A DNA stretch of 64,000 bases from Chitinophagaceae bacterium (GTDB lineage Bacteria > Bacteroidota > Bacteroidia > Chitinophagales > Chitinophagaceae). Where the stretch lies: contig JAFKGR010000005.1 of assembly GCA_017307735.1 (NCBI GenBank), forward strand, positions 124,001-188,000, in the 5' to 3' direction. Made by a program: the position numbers and the translations under genes. Below are positions 16,018 to 25,660 of the stretch, piece by piece (position 1 is the first letter of the stretch; each line of letters opens with the position of its first letter). Below the pieces are notes generated by a model. That model was given only the letters and a program-made list of their open reading frames with translations. It had not been told where the DNA came from and did no database searches.

Positions 16018-16863
16018 TTATGGGAATTTTGGAAATTTTTGGAAATTGCGCTTTCTTTTTTCGAGAAAAGCATTTCTTCCCTCTTTTGCTTCGTCGGTCA
16101 TATACAACAACCGTGTTGCTTCACCGGCATACACCTGTTGGCCCACCAAGCCGTCATCAATCAGATTCAACGAAAACTTGGCGAGCTTGATCGCCGTCGG
16201 ACTTTTGGTCATAATTTCCTGTGCCCACTCGTATGCTGTCTGCTCCAGTTTTTCATGAGTCACCACAGCATTCACCATGCCCATTTCATAACCCTCCTGT
16301 GCGGAATAAGATCTGCCCAGAAAGAAAATTTCTCTCGCTCTCTTTTGTCCGACCTGACGCGAAAGATAGGCCGATCCAAATCCGCCATCTATACTGGCCA
16401 CATCCAAATCTGTTTGTTTGAAAATGGCGTGTTCGCGGCTGGCGATGGTCAGGTCGCACACCACGTGCAAACTATGTCCGCCACCCACAGCCCATCCGGG
16501 CACAACGGCGATGACCACTTTATTCATAAAGCGGATTTCACGCTGCACATCCAGGATATTAAACCGGTTGACGCCGTCTTTCCCTTTGTAACCTGTCGTT
16601 GATCTTACCCGCTGATCTCCTCCTGAACAAAAAGCCCACACCCCATCTTTTGGCGAAGGACCTTCGCCGGTCAGCAACACCACGCCAATTTTTTGCGACT
16701 CGTGTGCAATGACAAGCGCATTCAATAATTCATCCACTGTTTCGGGACGAAAGGCATTGCGCACTTCCGGACGGTTAAAAGCAATCCTTGCCACGCCATT
16801 GCATTGTCTGAATGTGATGTCTTTATATTCTTTGACCGTCTTCCAGTTAATTTTTTTTGCCAT
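16018..16863 (-). CDS. menB: 1,4-dihydroxy-2-naphthoyl-CoA synthase
   Basis: A 281-aa crotonase-fold enzyme that cyclises o-succinylbenzoyl-CoA in menaquinone synthesis. It shows ITFRQCNGVARIAFNRPEVR, the MenB-type FCSGGDQRVR, and the oxyanion-hole region VAVVPGWAVGGGHSLHVVCD, then DVASIDGGFGSAYLSRQVG and REIFFLGRSYSAQEGYEMGM. The GGDQ motif and length distinguish it from ordinary enoyl-CoA hydratases such as the paaG product elsewhere in the window. Its start overlaps the menD end by 17 bp, indicating an operon menF-menD-menB. Confidence 0.95.
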   Translation of the reverse strand: MAKKINWKTVKEYKDITFRQCNGVARIAFNRPEVRNAFRPETVDELLNALVIAHESQKIGVVLLTGEGPSPKDGVWAFCSGGDQRVRSTTGYKGKDGVNRFNILDVQREIRFMNKVVIAVVPGWAVGGGHSLHVVCDLTIASREHAIFKQTDLDVASIDGGFGSAYLSRQVGQKRAREIFFLGRSYSAQEGYEMGMVNAVVTHEKLEQTAYEWAQEIMTKSPTAIKLAKFSLNLIDDGLVGQQVYAGEATRLLYMTDEAKEGRNAFLEKRKRNFQKFPKFP

Positions 16864-18559
16864 GCTGCTGTTTTTCTTTTAAAAAATTCCAGTACCGGCT
16901 CAGCACTTCGGGATTCTTTTCAGCGCCGGTAAATATTTCCAGAATGGTTCTTCGGGTTGAATTTCTGAAAAATTCTTTGAATGCTTCTTCCAAAGAACTT
17001 TCATCGCTGGCAGAAAGGTAATTCCATTTAAAATGCTCAGCGATTTTCTGAACATTGTGATGAAGCGAGGTTTCAAGAAATTTTTCCATCTCCGGAGCCG
17101 ATTCCGGACCGGAAATAATTCTGAAAATCCCTCCCCCGCCGTTGTTGATGACAATGATATTCAGGTTCTGAATATCCGATTCATTCCACAACCCGTTGAT
17201 GTCATAAGAAAAAGCGACGTCGCCTGTAATCAGCAAAAACTTTTTATCCGGCGATGCCGAAGCAGACCCCATTGCCGTACTTGTGCATCCGTCTATACCA
17301 CTTGTGCCACGGTTGCTCCAGCAAAATTCAGTCTTGTCATATTTGAATAATTGGCCGTAGCGAACCGGCGAACTGTTAGCCAGATATACATTCAGATTTT
17401 GCGTAAGATGCTGATAAATTTTATGGAAAACAAAGAAGTCGCTGTACCCGCAATCCTGCGCAAATTGTTCATGCCATTTCTCAAATTTCGAATTCCATTT
17501 TGTCCACGCAGATTTGTATCCGTCCGGAACATTTTCAATTCCCTTTGAAAGCGAATTAAAAAATTTTGCAGCATCCAGGGGAATGGAATGGGTCAGCGAT
17601 TGATAGGTATCCATCGAAGAATTATACCGGTCCACATTCCAATGTTGTTTTGGAGAATATTTTCTCAACATGGCTTTGATCCTTTTCGAAACTACAGCAC
17701 CACCGCAGGTGATCAGTAAATCAGGCATCAGACGCACAGCATCTTTCTCACTCATGTTCGTAATACATCTATCGATGTGTTCTACAAAATCAGCATCATG
17801 AATATTGGAGGTAGATTCTGTCAGCACAATGACATTCGGAAAAGAAGCCATTTTCCTGATTGACTTTTCAAAATTTTTATCAGGTAAATACTGGCCCGCC
17901 AGAATCATCACTTTTTCAGAAGAAACAAATTCTTTTTGAAAAGATTTTAATTCATTTGGAGAAAGAGAAATCTCTGTTTCAATTTGCCTGAAAACCCCGG
18001 GATGAATTTCCTTCACTTCTTCCGTTACGTATAAGGGTTCATGCAGGGGAATATTGAAGTGAACAGGACCTTTGTCTTTCTGCGTAGCTACAGCCCATCC
18101 TTCACAAATGGATCGCGAAATATCCCAGAGCGATTCTTTATCTGATGCATCTCCGTTCAATTCGTAAGAAGCACGGATAATATTTTTATAAACGTTGGTT
18201 TGATTAATGGTTTGGCCATCGCCCTGTCCTGTCCAGGCTTTGGGACGATCCGCCGTTATTGCAATCAACGGCAGTCTCTGATAAAAAGCTTCTGAAATAG
18301 CCGGCGCAAAATTCAAGGACGCAGAACCGCTGGTGCAAACCACCGCAACGGGTTCATGCAACTGAATAATTTTTCCAAGTGCAAAAAATGCTGCACTTCT
18401 TTCATCTCTGATACTTGTACAATGAAATGCGGGATGCCTGTTGAATGATATGGTGAGTGGTGCATTGCGCGATCCCGGACAAATAACTACTTCTCTCAAT
18501 CCCAACGCGGCCAGCGTTGCTACAATTTCCTGAATCCCTTTTTTATCTGACAGTTTCAT
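16847..18559 (-). CDS. menD: SEPHCHC synthase
   Basis: A 570-aa thiamine-diphosphate enzyme catalysing 2-oxoglutarate decarboxylation and addition to isochorismate. Family landmarks are LREVVICPGSRNAPLTISF, RDERSAAFFALGKI and PVAVVCTSGSASLNFAPA at the N-terminus, and the C-terminal ThDP-binding segment ITGDVAFSYDINGLWN to IIVINNGGGGIF. Length is normal. It overlaps menF upstream and menB downstream by 17 bp each. Confidence 0.95.
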   Translation of the reverse strand: MKLSDKKGIQEIVATLAALGLREVVICPGSRNAPLTISFNRHPAFHCTSIRDERSAAFFALGKIIQLHEPVAVVCTSGSASLNFAPAISEAFYQRLPLIAITADRPKAWTGQGDGQTINQTNVYKNIIRASYELNGDASDKESLWDISRSICEGWAVATQKDKGPVHFNIPLHEPLYVTEEVKEIHPGVFRQIETEISLSPNELKSFQKEFVSSEKVMILAGQYLPDKNFEKSIRKMASFPNVIVLTESTSNIHDADFVEHIDRCITNMSEKDAVRLMPDLLITCGGAVVSKRIKAMLRKYSPKQHWNVDRYNSSMDTYQSLTHSIPLDAAKFFNSLSKGIENVPDGYKSAWTKWNSKFEKWHEQFAQDCGYSDFFVFHKIYQHLTQNLNVYLANSSPVRYGQLFKYDKTEFCWSNRGTSGIDGCTSTAMGSASASPDKKFLLITGDVAFSYDINGLWNESDIQNLNIIVINNGGGGIFRIISGPESAPEMEKFLETSLHHNVQKIAEHFKWNYLSASDESSLEEAFKEFFRNSTRRTILEIFTGAEKNPEVLSRYWNFLKEKQQHGKKN

Positions 18560-19712
18560 TCTCGTGCAAATCTACCATTGTATCCAGCATTGTTTTACAT
18601 TTTTGTTTGGTTTCATCCCACTCTTCCCGTGGATCTGAACCTGCTGTAATGCCGCCGCCGCAATACACGGCTATTTTTTCTTTGCCCACCTGCATGCATC
18701 GCAGATTCATATACAACCGTGCATAATTTGAAAAATCCGTTTCACCGATGAATCCTGCGTAATATTTCCTGTCATATCCTTCCACATCATGAATACATTT
18801 CAGCGATTCGGCTACAGGCAATCCGCCGACAGCAGGCGTTGGATGCAATCTGGCGAGCAACTTTTTTAAATCTACCGGAGATGTTTCTTCAAATTCATAA
18901 TCTGTTTTCAAATGAACTACCGGGCCTGCTTCCACCGTCAGCGGCCCATGTTTGAAAGATATTTTACAACCGAATTTGGAAAAAACTGATTCAATATGTT
19001 CCTGTACCATTTCCTGTTCCTGCAATTCCTTTTTTCTCCAGTGGTAGTCATTTCCCTTTTTTAAAGGTTGCGTCCCCGCCAGCGCCATTGTTTTATATTC
19101 CGAACCGTTTTTCAGCAAAAGAAGTTCCGGTGTCGCACCCAGCCATAAGCCGGCATCCTGATGAAAAAGAAGATGTACAAATGCGCCTTTGTGACGGCTG
19201 CATAATTTTTTAAAACATTTCAGCGGATCAAAATAATCCCGTTTTTCTATCAGATCAATTCTCGAAAGAACAGCTTTTCTGATATGCTTTTGCCTGATCT
19301 CTTTCAGAATTTTTTCTACCTGTTCAAAATATGTTTTTTGCCCCGTGTATGCGGGCATGCGCGACCATGAAAAACTTTCCCCGGGAAGGGATTCAATCTG
19401 TTTAACCAGATCATGATTCACTTTATCCCCCGGAATCACATCAAAAAATACTTCATGCGCCGAAGAAGATTGAACAAACGGAGCCAGCCAGAAAACTTTC
19501 CCTGTTTCATTGGGCAAAACACCTTTTTTCAGTCCGATATTCAGATCATCTCCAAACGGAAAACGATAGATACAAAAGGGAATATTTTTATTGAGTAATG
19601 TGCGTGCAATAGAAAAAACCAAATCCTTCACCTCATTAAAATTTAAGTTTACAAAATTAGGAAGAATGTATGGTTGGCGGCGGGCGGAATGAGCAATATC
19701 ATGTTCTTTCAA
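18543..19712 (-). CDS. menF: Isochorismate synthase
   Basis: A 389-aa chorismate-binding enzyme making isochorismate, the first committed step of menaquinone synthesis. The family core is visible: KAVLSRIDLI, LGATPELLL, the LAGTQPLKKG segment, EEMVQEHI-type helix, LHPTPAVGGLP, and YAGFIGETDFSNYARLYMNLR with a C-terminal YCGGGITAGSDPREEWDET. It is the first gene of the operon. The N-terminal ~20 residues up to LPNFVNLNFNEV are poorly constrained, so the true start could be slightly downstream. Some homologues are annotated entC/dhbC, but the menD/menB context favours menF. Confidence 0.92.
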   Translation of the reverse strand: MKEHDIAHSARRQPYILPNFVNLNFNEVKDLVFSIARTLLNKNIPFCIYRFPFGDDLNIGLKKGVLPNETGKVFWLAPFVQSSSAHEVFFDVIPGDKVNHDLVKQIESLPGESFSWSRMPAYTGQKTYFEQVEKILKEIRQKHIRKAVLSRIDLIEKRDYFDPLKCFKKLCSRHKGAFVHLLFHQDAGLWLGATPELLLLKNGSEYKTMALAGTQPLKKGNDYHWRKKELQEQEMVQEHIESVFSKFGCKISFKHGPLTVEAGPVVHLKTDYEFEETSPVDLKKLLARLHPTPAVGGLPVAESLKCIHDVEGYDRKYYAGFIGETDFSNYARLYMNLRCMQVGKEKIAVYCGGGITAGSDPREEWDETKQKCKTMLDTMVDLHENETVR

Positions 19713-19940
19713 TCAATGTGCATCTTAATCATAAGGATCTGAAATAATATGAGGGGTTCCTTACCAAAATGCACTTCGCACGGAATTTTGATTCAAGCAA
19801 ACCAACTACCATTCGTTTTGATCCGGGGCAAAATTTCTTTCACAATTAATTACTTCGATTACTTTTCGCAAAATAAATTTCAAAAGGTGATATTAAAAAA
19901 AGGTGAAAACCCTCACTTCCCTTGACATTGACAGCTCCTG

Positions 19941-19954
19941 TTGATAACAATCAG
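19941..19954. promoter_or_regulatory. FNR-type palindrome upstream of the MgtA gene
   Basis: TTGATAACAATCAG matches the FNR/Crp-type consensus TTGAT-N4-ATCAA except for the last base. It lies 118 bp before the ATPase ATG in a 359-bp intergenic region (19713-20071) that otherwise shows no gene and no riboswitch I can recognise. Similar palindromes precede other stress genes in the window. Confidence 0.5.
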
Positions 19955-20071
19955 CAAAATCCCTGACAGTTAACATCATTTTCAAGCATCGTAATTATTA
20001 TTTTTCAGCACGATTTTAGCCGCCATATTTTGACGGAGACTTTGTTATAAAATCATCCATAAAATCCGGTT

Positions 20072-22786
20072 ATGGTCAAAGAAGCGCCACCGAAGTCAAT
20101 GAAAAATATCTTTTTCAAAAAGAAAGAATTTTTCAGAGGATTAGAAGAAAAGGCGACAAGGCGGTTGAAAGAAGTTGCAAAAAGTGAAAAAAACACCTAT
20201 TTCACTTTTCTGGAAAGCAATCCGGAAGGATTGACCAATGAAGAAGCAGAGGACAGGCAAAATGTTTACGGGCGCAATATCGTTGTCAGGGAAAAAGCAC
20301 CCTCGTGGTTCATTCAATTTTTAGAAGCTTTTTTAAACCCTTTTACCGGAATTCTTATTGCAATAGCTGCCATTTCCTTGTTTACAGAAGTGCTTACTTC
20401 CGACCCCGGCCAGCGCGATTATAACACGGTCATTGTGATTGCTGTCCTGATTTTGATGAGTTCCTTTTTGCGGTTCTGGCAGGAATTCAGAAGCAACCGT
20501 GCAGCAGAACAATTAAAAAACCTTGTGAGCAATACCACATTGGTATTGAGAAAAGGCGAAGGGAAAAATGAACTCGATTTCAAAGAAATCGTCCCGGGTG
20601 ATATTGTTTTTCTTTCTGCGGGCGATATGATTCCTGCCGATTGCCGGATCATTGATTCCAAAGATTTATTTATAAGCCAGGCAGCGCTCACCGGCGAAAC
20701 GATGCCGGTTGAAAAACGCGGGATAACCATTCCGGATGCAGATGCAAAATCTCCCCTTGAACTGGAAAATATTTGTTTTATGGGAACCACTGTGATCAGT
20801 GGTGCAGCATCCATCATTGTGGTAAATACCGGGCAGCATACCTATTTTGGAACCATCAGCAGAACAATGACTGAAAAACGTGCTGAAACAAGTTTCGACA
20901 AAGGTGTGAACAATGTCAGCCGGCTCCTCATCCGGTTTATGCTGGTGATGGTTCCGATTATTTTTCTGATTAATGGAATTATAAAACAAGATTGGATTGA
21001 AGCCCTGTTGTTTGCGATTGCTGTGGCTGTAGGGCTTACCCCCGAAATGTTGCCCATGATTGTGACTACCAACCTGGCCAGGGGCGCAATAAGCATGAGC
21101 CGGAAAAAAGTAATTGTAAAACGGCTGAATGCTATTCAGAATATCGGTGCAATGGATATCCTGTGTACCGATAAAACCGGAACGCTGACTCTCGATAAAA
21201 TTGTTTTGGAAGCTTACCTGAACATTTTTGGCGATCGCGACAAAGAAGTATTGAAATGGGCTTACCTGAATAGTTTTCATCAAACAGGATTAAGAAATAT
21301 CATGGATGCCGCCATTCTGGAACACATGGAAGTGGAAGAGCATATTCATGCTGATACCGATTATACAAAGGTGGATGAAATCCCATTCGATTTTGAAAGA
21401 AGGAGAATGTCGGTTATCCTGCAAAGACGCGATGGAAAACATTTGTTGATTTGCAAAGGAGCTGTAGAAGAAATGCTGGATTTATGTTCCCATGCTTTTG
21501 ACCCCGGAGCGGACAAAGAATTGCATATAGAAAATGACGAGATTGTTTCCCTTGACGCTTCCCTGCGGGAAAAAGTTTCCTACACATCTCAAAAACTAAA
21601 TGAGGACGGATTAAAAGTTTTGCTGGTAGCCATCAGGGTGTTCGATGAAAGAGAACTGACCTATTCGGTAAAAGACGAAAAGGATATGACGCTTGCAGGA
21701 TTTATCGGATTTCTGGATCCGGCAAAACCGTCTGCAAAACCCGCCATTGAAGAACTTCATCAATTAGGATTGGAGTTAAAAGTATTGACCGGAGACAATG
21801 CACTTGTAACAAAAAAAATTTGCAAGGATGTCGGAATCCCAATCAACAACATTGTTCTTGGCCATGAACTGGATCATATTTCTGATGAAGAGTTGACCCG
21901 CCGGATAAACGAAATAAGCATTTTTGCAAAACTCAATCCTCTTCAAAAAAGCCGGATCGTGCGTGTGCTGAAAGCGAAAGGCCACACTGTTGGTTTCCTC
22001 GGAGATGGCATCAATGACGGGCCTGCTCTGCGCGAAGCCGATGTCGGAATTTCCGTTGACAACGCGACCGATATCGCCAAGGAAGGAGCTGATATTATTT
22101 TGCTTGAAAAAGACCTGATGGTTTTGCGAAGAGGGGTAATTTATGGAAGAAGGACTTTTGGCAACACCAGCAAGTATATCAAAATGGCCACCAGCAGCAA
22201 CTTTGGCAACATGTTCAGCATGCTGGGGGCAAGTATATTTTTGCCTTTTCTGCCCATGCTCCCCATTCAGATTTTGGTTCAAAATCTTTTGTACGACATT
22301 TCGCAGGTTTCTATTCCGTGGGACCGCATGGAAAAGGAGTACATTGAAAAACCTAAAAAATGGAACGCGTCAGGATTATTGCGTTTCATGCTTTTTATCG
22401 GGCCAACAAGCTCCATTTTTGATTATGTCACTTTTGCTTTAATGTTTTTCTTTTTCAAAGCCAATTCTCCTGAACATCAATCTCTGTTTCAAACAGGCTG
22501 GTTTGTGGAAGGGTTACTTTCCCAAACATTGATTGTGCATATGATACGAACGAAGAAAATCCCCTTCATTCAAAGCTGGGCAACGGCGCCCGTCATTGCA
22601 CTTACCTCCCTTATTATGCTGGTGGGAATTGCCATTCCCTTTGTTCCGTTTTTGGCAGATGCTTTTCAGATGCAGCCCCTGCCCTTCAGTTATTTCCCGT
22701 TTCTTCTGCTCATTTTAATAAGCTATTGCCTGCTCACACAATTGGTGAAAGTGTGGTTTATCAGGAAATTCGGGTATTGGTTATAA
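20072..22786 (+). CDS. mgtA: P-type Mg2+ transport ATPase (MgtA/MgtB type)
   Basis: A 904-aa type III P-type ATPase that imports Mg2+ across the inner membrane. It shows the actuator motif ALTGETMPVEKR, the phosphorylation site DKTGTLT with Asp367, and the hinge VGFLGDGINDGPALREADVG. Ten or so transmembrane segments are suggested: two before the actuator, two around residues 285-330, and the rest at the C-terminus. The segment ATSSNFGNMFSMLGASIFLP and LYDISQVSIPWD are characteristic of MgtA/B rather than Ca2+ or Na+/K+ pumps. It stands alone between men genes and small stress-type genes. The FNR-like box upstream suggests stress or oxygen control instead of, or in addition to, Mg2+ control. 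Confidence 0.93.
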   Translation: MVKEAPPKSMKNIFFKKKEFFRGLEEKATRRLKEVAKSEKNTYFTFLESNPEGLTNEEAEDRQNVYGRNIVVREKAPSWFIQFLEAFLNPFTGILIAIAAISLFTEVLTSDPGQRDYNTVIVIAVLILMSSFLRFWQEFRSNRAAEQLKNLVSNTTLVLRKGEGKNELDFKEIVPGDIVFLSAGDMIPADCRIIDSKDLFISQAALTGETMPVEKRGITIPDADAKSPLELENICFMGTTVISGAASIIVVNTGQHTYFGTISRTMTEKRAETSFDKGVNNVSRLLIRFMLVMVPIIFLINGIIKQDWIEALLFAIAVAVGLTPEMLPMIVTTNLARGAISMSRKKVIVKRLNAIQNIGAMDILCTDKTGTLTLDKIVLEAYLNIFGDRDKEVLKWAYLNSFHQTGLRNIMDAAILEHMEVEEHIHADTDYTKVDEIPFDFERRRMSVILQRRDGKHLLICKGAVEEMLDLCSHAFDPGADKELHIENDEIVSLDASLREKVSYTSQKLNEDGLKVLLVAIRVFDERELTYSVKDEKDMTLAGFIGFLDPAKPSAKPAIEELHQLGLELKVLTGDNALVTKKICKDVGIPINNIVLGHELDHISDEELTRRINEISIFAKLNPLQKSRIVRVLKAKGHTVGFLGDGINDGPALREADVGISVDNATDIAKEGADIILLEKDLMVLRRGVIYGRRTFGNTSKYIKMATSSNFGNMFSMLGASIFLPFLPMLPIQILVQNLLYDISQVSIPWDRMEKEYIEKPKKWNASGLLRFMLFIGPTSSIFDYVTFALMFFFFKANSPEHQSLFQTGWFVEGLLSQTLIVHMIRTKKIPFIQSWATAPVIALTSLIMLVGIAIPFVPFLADAFQMQPLPFSYFPFLLLILISYCLLTQLVKVWFIRKFGYWL

Positions 22787-22869
22787 TTTCTCCGGAAATA
22801 AAATATAAAAGTTTTTATTAAGGATGAATCCGCAAGACGTAAATCCAACAATCAGACACCTTTCAAACA

Positions 22870-22883
22870 TTGACGAAGTTCAT
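22870..22883. promoter_or_regulatory. Weak FNR-type palindrome (TTGA-N6-TCA)
   Basis: TTGACGAAGTTCAT keeps the TTGA-N6-TCA core. A second, poorer half-match, ATGAGCGAAGTCAT, follows at 22901-22914. It lies about 100 bp before the ATG at 22984. Weaker than the other boxes. Confidence 0.3.
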
Positions 22884-22983
22884 CCACATCAATGAGCGAA
22901 GTCATCATTACGCTCCTATTGCTGTTTTAATTTTGAGTTTTTACTGATCTCAAAAAAGAATTATTCATCCATAAAGAAAAGAC

Positions 22984-23382
22984 ATGAAACTCCTGATCGA
23001 CGCAAACACAAGGATCATCGACCTGCAGAAAAAATTCAACGAAGTGTACCCTTATTTGAAAGTGGAATTCCATAAAAGAGGCTATTTCGAAAAAAGTGTA
23101 TCATCAGGCAAAGACAGGATCCCTTCAGACAGATTGTTCAGCGCAGAGTCGGAAATTTTTCAGCCCGGCAGCATTGATATCAACCGGCACAGGAGCGTGG
23201 GAGAAGTTGAAAAAGACTTTTTCGAAAATTTCGGAATTGCCATGCAGATTTCCAGAAAATCAGGCAACATCTGGATTGAAACTTCAAGGACAGATGACAG
23301 AACCCTTAAAGCTCAAAATTTATTGGGGAAAATGAATTCTCTTCCTGTTGGCGTTGAACGAGAAAGAATGGACGTGGATTAA
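22984..23382 (+). CDS. Conserved-looking hypothetical protein
   Basis: A 132-aa soluble protein with an alpha/beta pattern: KLLIDANTRIIDLQKKFNEV, YPYLKVEFHKRGYF, then EKDFFENFGIAMQISRKSGN and IWIETSRTDDRTLKAQN. No signal peptide or membrane segment. The composition and amphipathic strands argue it is a real gene. I do not recognise the family. It sits between mgtA and ytxH-like genes in what looks like a stress-gene group. An ATG at 23348 in another frame overlaps its end, but the downstream gene more likely starts at 23465. Confidence 0.65.
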   Translation: MKLLIDANTRIIDLQKKFNEVYPYLKVEFHKRGYFEKSVSSGKDRIPSDRLFSAESEIFQPGSIDINRHRSVGEVEKDFFENFGIAMQISRKSGNIWIETSRTDDRTLKAQNLLGKMNSLPVGVERERMDVD

Positions 23383-23464
23383 AGTATTTTTTTCGGATCC
23401 AAAAAGGGAGAAATGGGCCTTTTATATAAATGAAATTATTTTTTTGAACCAAAAAACAACGACC

Positions 23465-23710
23465 ATGAAAGATTTTTCAAAAATTGCGATCGCCGCATCC
23501 GCAGGATTAATTGCAGGCGCCGTTTTGGGAGTTTTATTCGCTCCTGCCAAAGGAGAAAGAACCAGAGAGGACATCACCAAAAAAACCAAAAAACTTTTCC
23601 GGGAAATCAATGAACAGGGATCGGAGAAACTCGGCGAGTTAAAAGAAAAGTTTGAAGACCAGCTCGGGAAAATCAATGAAAAAATAAGAGAATTTGCGGG
23701 AGTGAGTTAG
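23465..23710 (+). CDS. YtxH-domain (gas-vesicle-like) stress protein
   Basis: An 81-aa protein with one glycine/alanine-rich membrane-associated N-terminal helix (IAIAASAGLIAGAVLGVLFA), then PAKGERTREDITKKTKK and a charged amphipathic C-terminus. This is the classic YtxH layout, often induced in general stress. The longer frame starting at 23348 overlaps the preceding gene by 35 bp and adds an unrelated-looking segment, so ATG 23465 is chosen. A paralogue lies at 24693. Confidence 0.8.
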   Translation: MKDFSKIAIAASAGLIAGAVLGVLFAPAKGERTREDITKKTKKLFREINEQGSEKLGELKEKFEDQLGKINEKIREFAGVS

Positions 23711-24598
23711 ACCCCGGGAAACCGGATTTTCATTGTGAATGCGCGAAAATTTTTAATTTGCGAATCATTCTTTTTATCCTCCACATTAATATTACTGAGA
23801 CGATTATTCTGTTTAACCAGAGGCATGGTTAATTAGTATTTTTACGCACTGTATTTTAATGAAGCATTCAGTTTTAATCACCGATATCTTTCCCTGAAAA
23901 AAGAATTTCTGTTCTGCAGCAACATACATGGTTGGAAAATGATTCAGAGAGTAGTACCTCATTCCGCAGAAACCTTTTTTGAACGATGCGGTATGTTAAA
24001 TCCAAACTAAGGATACTTTTCATAAAAGGAAACTTTTCAAAATAATTACCGATACCTGCTAATGTGATTTGAGGCAGAATATAAAGACCAATACATTTTA
24101 AAAACTCTCCATCATCCCTGGCATTGCCAGCGGAAAGAAATTCTTTTTACCATTAAGTCTTCAACTGATCCCAATTTCATTTAATCTGACGGGAGCAAAA
24201 AACAATGCAATAATTGTTTTATGAATTGAGAAGAGCATGGAAAACCCTTGGCTCCCTTTCCCATTTTTTTAATCGCGAACCCTTTTTTATCAAAACTATT
24301 TCTCAATGCTTTCAAAAAAAACTTTTTCATCATTCCACTTATTTTGTACCAATGAGTTAATTCCAAAAAACATTAACCACAATCATCGGTTTTGCTGACT
24401 CAGGTCATTGCAAAGTGGCGTGTCTGCTATTATTTTTGCCTCGGTTTTTATTGGTTTTTCATAGGATATTGGATAAAGTACAGAGCTGGAATTCTTTCCG
24501 GCTCTCTATTTTTAAAGAAGCCTCCCAGCCCGTTTTCTGTACAATCTGAATTTGTTGGCAATTTTTAAAAAATCAACTCTTTTTAAAATTTCACGCCG
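23711..24598. other. Long intergenic region without a recognised gene
   Basis: About 890 bp. The only open frame of note (minus strand, 24181-24366) has no recognisable pattern and a Lys/Phe-rich composition typical of chance. One terminator-like hairpin is present on the plus strand at 24482-24505 with nothing obvious upstream, so an unannotated small RNA is possible. Confidence 0.5.
24482..24513 (+). terminator. Terminator-like hairpin
   Basis: AGAGCTGGAA (24482-24491) pairs with TTCCGGCTCT (24496-24505) across a 4-nt loop with one U.G pair, followed by CTATTTTT. No gene ends close upstream on the plus strand (ytxH ends at 23710). Confidence 0.5.
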
Positions 24599-24612
24599 GT
24601 GATTATGATCAC
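24599..24612. promoter_or_regulatory. FNR/Crp-type palindrome upstream of the second YtxH gene
   Basis: GTGATTATGATCAC has the TGAT-N4-ATCA core, with symmetrical G and C at the ends. It lies 81 bp before the ATG at 24693. Confidence 0.45.
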
Positions 24613-24692
24613 TGCCTGCACTAAGAGACATCATTGCCGAAAGTATAATTCCGGATTAGCTTGCATGGGTTGAAAACTAAAAAACTCTTTTT

Positions 24693-24935
24693 ATGAATGG
24701 GAATAACAAAATACTTATCTCCATGACAGTAGGAATTGGCCTCGGTGCGATTCTCGGAATTTTGCTGTCAGCAGATAAAGAGGAAAAGTGCAAGGCCATT
24801 AAACAGGACAAAAAGTTTGTTCAGAATTTGGTGGAAAATCTGCACAGGAAATTCAATAACACACCCGGAGTAAAAGAAAAATTTGAAGAAGCCGTTGATG
24901 AAGCTTTTGCTGAAAACCCCTCTGAATACATTTAG
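24693..24935 (+). CDS. YtxH-like small membrane protein
   Basis: An 80-aa paralogue of the 23465 gene: an N-terminal glycine-rich hydrophobic helix (ILISMTVGIGLGAILGILLS), then ADKEEKCKAIKQDKKFVQ and an acidic C-terminus. A single membrane anchor with a cytoplasmic charged tail is predicted. It is preceded by an FNR-type palindrome. Function is unknown beyond stress association of the family. Confidence 0.7.
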   Translation: MNGNNKILISMTVGIGLGAILGILLSADKEEKCKAIKQDKKFVQNLVENLHRKFNNTPGVKEKFEEAVDEAFAENPSEYI

Positions 24936-25059
24936 CACATAATTCAGCGGATCTTCAAACCAATTGGCAGCGTGGGGGTTGTGCGGGGTATTAACCAAAA
25001 GAGATTCAAAAGGAAAAAATTGAAGCTGCATTTTTTTTAATTCAACTCAAACTCAGGAT

Positions 25060-25503
25060 ATGGAACAAACTATTCAACAACCCTTCACAACAAGTGTCAC
25101 CTATGCCGGTTTCTGGGTACGCGCATCGGCTTTTATTGCCGACCTGCTTATTGCAGGGGCCCTGTCGGGAATTACATCAAGGGTACTTTTGGGAAATTAT
25201 TACCTGGCAGATGATCCCGACGGATTCCAGTGGCCCGGAATTGTTTTTCTGATTGTAAACTGGCTTTATTTTTCCCTTCAGGAAAGCTCTGCAAGGCAGG
25301 CAACCATCGGAAAATTGTCGGCCGGTATCAAGGTTTGCACCGAAAATTACGAGCGGCTTTCCTTTGCGAATGCAACAGGAAGATTTTTTGCAAAAATACT
25401 TTCTGCCGCTGTGTTGTTTACCGGTTTCATCATGGTGGCCTTCAACGATAAAAAGCGTGGGTTGCACGACAGGATTTCAAAAACATTTGTCATTTACCGG
25501 TAA
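25060..25503 (+). CDS. RDD-family membrane protein
   Basis: A 147-aa inner-membrane protein with the RDD signature: YAGFWVRASAFIADLLI with the conserved Arg and Asp, a second membrane segment WPGIVFLIVNWLYFSL, QATIGKLSAGIKV, and a third segment ending KRGLHDRISKTFVIY. The conserved C-terminal RGLHD motif supports the call. The family is sometimes linked to transport or to salt stress, but no specific substrate can be stated. A good intrinsic terminator follows at 25572. Confidence 0.88.
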   Translation: MEQTIQQPFTTSVTYAGFWVRASAFIADLLIAGALSGITSRVLLGNYYLADDPDGFQWPGIVFLIVNWLYFSLQESSARQATIGKLSAGIKVCTENYERLSFANATGRFFAKILSAAVLFTGFIMVAFNDKKRGLHDRISKTFVIYR

Positions 25504-25571
25504 TGGTTATCCGAAATTTTGCCTTCATCATAGGAAATAAACAATAGGTCACATCTTTCACACAAAGTGCG

Positions 25572-25598
25572 GGTTCGGTCAAAGCTGAACCTCTTTTT
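25572..25598 (+). terminator. Intrinsic terminator after the RDD gene
   Basis: GGTTCGG (25572-25578) pairs with the right arm GCTGAACC (25584-25591) around a 5-nt loop, followed by TCTTTTT. Confidence 0.7.
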
Positions 25599-25660
25599 AT
25601 CGCATAGAATATTTTGCAGTAAGATAATTTGAATTCTTTTTGTCAGCTATTTTTGATTTC

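Noticed and set aside
19713-20071. Mg2+ riboswitch (M-box or mgtA leader) upstream of the ATPase gene
   Set aside because: No convincing conserved hairpin set or terminator was visible; only an FNR-like box was supported.
24181-24366. 61-aa minus-strand open frame in the ytxH gap
   Set aside because: Unstructured Lys/Phe-rich composition, no neighbour linkage; considered chance.
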